Assembly (NCBI GenBank): GCA_045224495.1 | Contig: JBGVAK010000130.1 | Span: 1-12,339 of the forward strand | Length of the DNA stretch: 12,339 nt | Direction: 5' to 3' | Source of the DNA: RUG472 sp045224495 | Lineage (GTDB): Bacteria > Bacillota > Clostridia > Christensenellales > CAG-138 | Shown here: one piece after another, positions 10,679-12,339 of the stretch | Position numbering within the stretch: position 1 is the first letter of the stretch | Layout of the letters: each line of letters opens with the position of its first letter | Notes under the pieces: generated by a model | What the model saw: the letters and a program-made list of their open reading frames with translations, nothing else | The model's database searches: none | Told to the model about the DNA's origin: nothing | Program-made: the position numbers and the translations under genes

Positions 10679-12339
10679 TCAGTTCTCCCGGGCGCTTCTG
10701 AGCAGGTTCCGGGCGTGCTGGATGGCCAGGGGGTCGTTGACGCTGCCCATGATGCGGGCCAGCTCCGCCGGACGCTCCTCCTCCGAGAGGGGCTTCACTG
10801 CGGAACGGGTGCTCTCCCCCAGGGTCTCCTTGTAGATATAGTACTGCCGATCCGCCCGGGCCGCGATCTGAGCGAGGTGGGTCACGCACAGGAGCTGATG
10901 GGTCCGGGACAGCTCCTGCATCTTCTTGGCTACGGCGTTGGCGATGAGGCCCGAGATGCCCGTGTCGATCTCGTCGAAGATCAGGGTGTCGATGGTGTCC
11001 GCGCGGGACAGCGCCGCCTTGAAAGACAGCATGACCCGGGAGATCTCGCCGCCGGATGCCACCCGCACCAGGGGCTTTTCGGGCTCCCCCTTGTTGGCGG
11101 AGAACAGGAACGATACCTCGTCCACGCCGGTCTCGGATAGGGCCTCGGGATCCAGGGCGTTGAACCCGGCCGAGAAGGAGGCAAAGGGCATGCCCATGTC
11201 CTTCAAATTCGCCTCGATGGCGGTCTTGAGCCGCTGGGCAGCCTCCCGGCGGCGCTGGGAGAGGGCCTGGGCGTCCCTGGTAAAGGCGGCCACGGCTTCC
11301 CGTTCCGTGCGGCTCAACTCCGCCATACGGTCCTCACCGCCCATGAGCTCGGCCTGCTCCGCCCTAAGGCCGTCGGCATAGGCCAATATCTCAGGGATAT
11401 CGGTACCATATTTGCGCTTCAATTGCTCGATCTGGAACAGGCGGCTCTCGATCTCGGTCAGGGCATCTGGGTCGAAGGAAAGGCCGTTGAGAGCGTCCCG
11501 CAGGGTGTAGGACACGTCCTCCAAGGTGTAGTAGGCCTCCTCCGTCTGCCGGGCCGCGGCCTGATACTCCTCCCCGTATTCCTCCAGGGCGTTCAAACAG
11601 CGCTTGGCCTCGGAGATCTGGTTCAGGGCGCCCTGCTCCTCGTAGAGGGCGTCGTATGCCGCCTGCAGGTTCTCCTCGATGGCGGCGAAATTCTGCAGCT
11701 GCTTCTTTTTGAGCTCCAGCTGCTCCTCCTCCCCCGGCTCCAGAGACGCACCGTCGATCTCCTTGAGTTCATAGGCGATCACGTCCAGCCGGCGGGCCCG
11801 CTCCTTCAGGCTGGCCTGGAGCTTTTCCCGGGCGCTGCGGGCCTCCAGGGCCCCTTTGCGGTCCTCCTGCATGCGGGTCAAAAGCCCGTCGCCGTCGCTG
11901 TTTGCAAAGGCGTCCAGCAGACCCAAATGGGTCTTTTCGTTCAGCAAGGACTGATGGGCGTGCTGGCCGTGCATATCCACCAGCATGTCCCCCACCATCT
12001 TCAGTTCCGCCGCGCTGACCAGGGTGCCGTTGATCCGGCAGACGCTCTTGCCGCTGGCATACAGCTCCCGGTAGAGGACCACCTCCTCCCCGTCATAGAG
12101 CTCCTGATCCAGCAGATATTCCGCCGCAGGCGTGCCCTCCTGTACGGTGAACAGGGCCTCCACCGCCCCCTTCTGGGCGCCGGTGCGGATGCTCTCCCGA
12201 TAGGCCCGCTCGCCCAGGGCCAGGCCCACCGCCTCGATGAGGATGGACTTGCCGGCGCCGGTCTCGCCCGTCAGTGCAGAAAAGCCCTCCTCGAAGTCCA
12301 GGGAGAGCTTATCGATCAATGCGATATTGGATATGGTCA
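10679..12339 (-). CDS. recN: DNA repair ATPase RecN, 5' end beyond the window
   Basis: An SMC-like ATPase of double-strand break repair. Walker A is GETGAGKSIL near the N-terminus, followed by a long coiled-coil pair rich in Glu, Gln and Leu with a central break. The ABC signature VASGGEISRVML and Walker B TLIFDEIDTGISG come near the C-terminus. Reading is open to the window edge, where the frame gives TISNIALIDKL. RecN proteins usually begin with about five residues before this, so only the start codon and a few codons are missing. A TTG at 12319 that opens this frame within the window is an internal Leu codon, not the start. The downstream partner is the phosphatidyltransferase gene. Confidence 0.96.
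   Translation of the reverse strand, partial: TISNIALIDKLSLDFEEGFSALTGETGAGKSILIEAVGLALGERAYRESIRTGAQKGAVEALFTVQEGTPAAEYLLDQELYDGEEVVLYRELYASGKSVCRINGTLVSAAELKMVGDMLVDMHGQHAHQSLLNEKTHLGLLDAFANSDGDGLLTRMQEDRKGALEARSAREKLQASLKERARRLDVIAYELKEIDGASLEPGEEEQLELKKKQLQNFAAIEENLQAAYDALYEEQGALNQISEAKRCLNALEEYGEEYQAAARQTEEAYYTLEDVSYTLRDALNGLSFDPDALTEIESRLFQIEQLKRKYGTDIPEILAYADGLRAEQAELMGGEDRMAELSRTEREAVAAFTRDAQALSQRRREAAQRLKTAIEANLKDMGMPFASFSAGFNALDPEALSETGVDEVSFLFSANKGEPEKPLVRVASGGEISRVMLSFKAALSRADTIDTLIFDEIDTGISGLIANAVAKKMQELSRTHQLLCVTHLAQIAARADRQYYIYKETLGESTRSAVKPLSEEERPAELARIMGSVNDPLAIQHARNLLRSAREN

Overview
The window looks like a GC-rich chromosomal segment of a bacterium, most likely a member of the Bacillota (Clostridia-like). 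The grounds are CCA-encoding tRNA genes, strong AGGAGG-type ribosome binding sites, a SEC-C protein of a kind common in Firmicutes, a DUF1538–PII pair, and TTG start use. The taxonomic call is inference. Nothing in the sequence marks it as phage or plasmid, and no transposase, integrase or CRISPR array is visible.

Layout. (1) 1–630: six tRNA genes on the minus strand (transcribed Arg-TCT, His-GTG, Gln-TTG, Lys-TTT, Leu-TAG, Gly-TCC) behind a near-consensus sigma-70 promoter at 601–629. (2) 657–3841, minus: a compact operon for tRNA and ribosome modification, tgt–tsaE–tsaB–rimI plus a SEC-C protein, with 1–4 nt overlaps from tgt to rimI. (3) 3842–4132: a 291-bp spacer holding a promoter, an intrinsic terminator downstream of it, a possible 20-codon leader ORF, and repeats. 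(4) 4133–6816: a lower-GC cassette for cyclic-nucleotide signalling. Two stand-alone cNMP-binding proteins are on the minus strand; divergent from them on the plus strand is an operon of an MBL-fold hydrolase and a class III nucleotidyl cyclase. (5) 6823–7848, minus: queA. (6) 7973–10170, plus: a DUF1538 membrane protein with two repeated halves, overlapping a PII-like protein that also has two repeated halves. (7) 10178–12339, minus: a CDP-alcohol phosphatidyltransferase downstream of recN, which runs off the right edge lacking only its first few codons.

How the genes work together. QueA and Tgt both act in queuosine synthesis, and their genes are commonly adjacent in Firmicutes. Here they are separated by the cNMP cassette, whose base composition differs from its neighbours and whose two ends carry a 10-bp inverted repeat (3871–3880 and 6805–6814). 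TsaB and TsaE belong to the t6A37 pathway. The adjacent tRNA cluster includes substrates of both pathways: His-GTG for queuosine, Lys-TTT and Arg-TCT for t6A.

The most interesting element is the cassette. It appears self-contained: one synthase, one candidate degrading enzyme and two receptors without any DNA-binding domain. The cyclase pairs a guanylate-cyclase-like Glu with an adenylate-cyclase-like Asp at its two purine-specifying positions, so its product cannot be assigned from sequence. Second in interest is the DUF1538–PII pair, in which both partners are internally duplicated.
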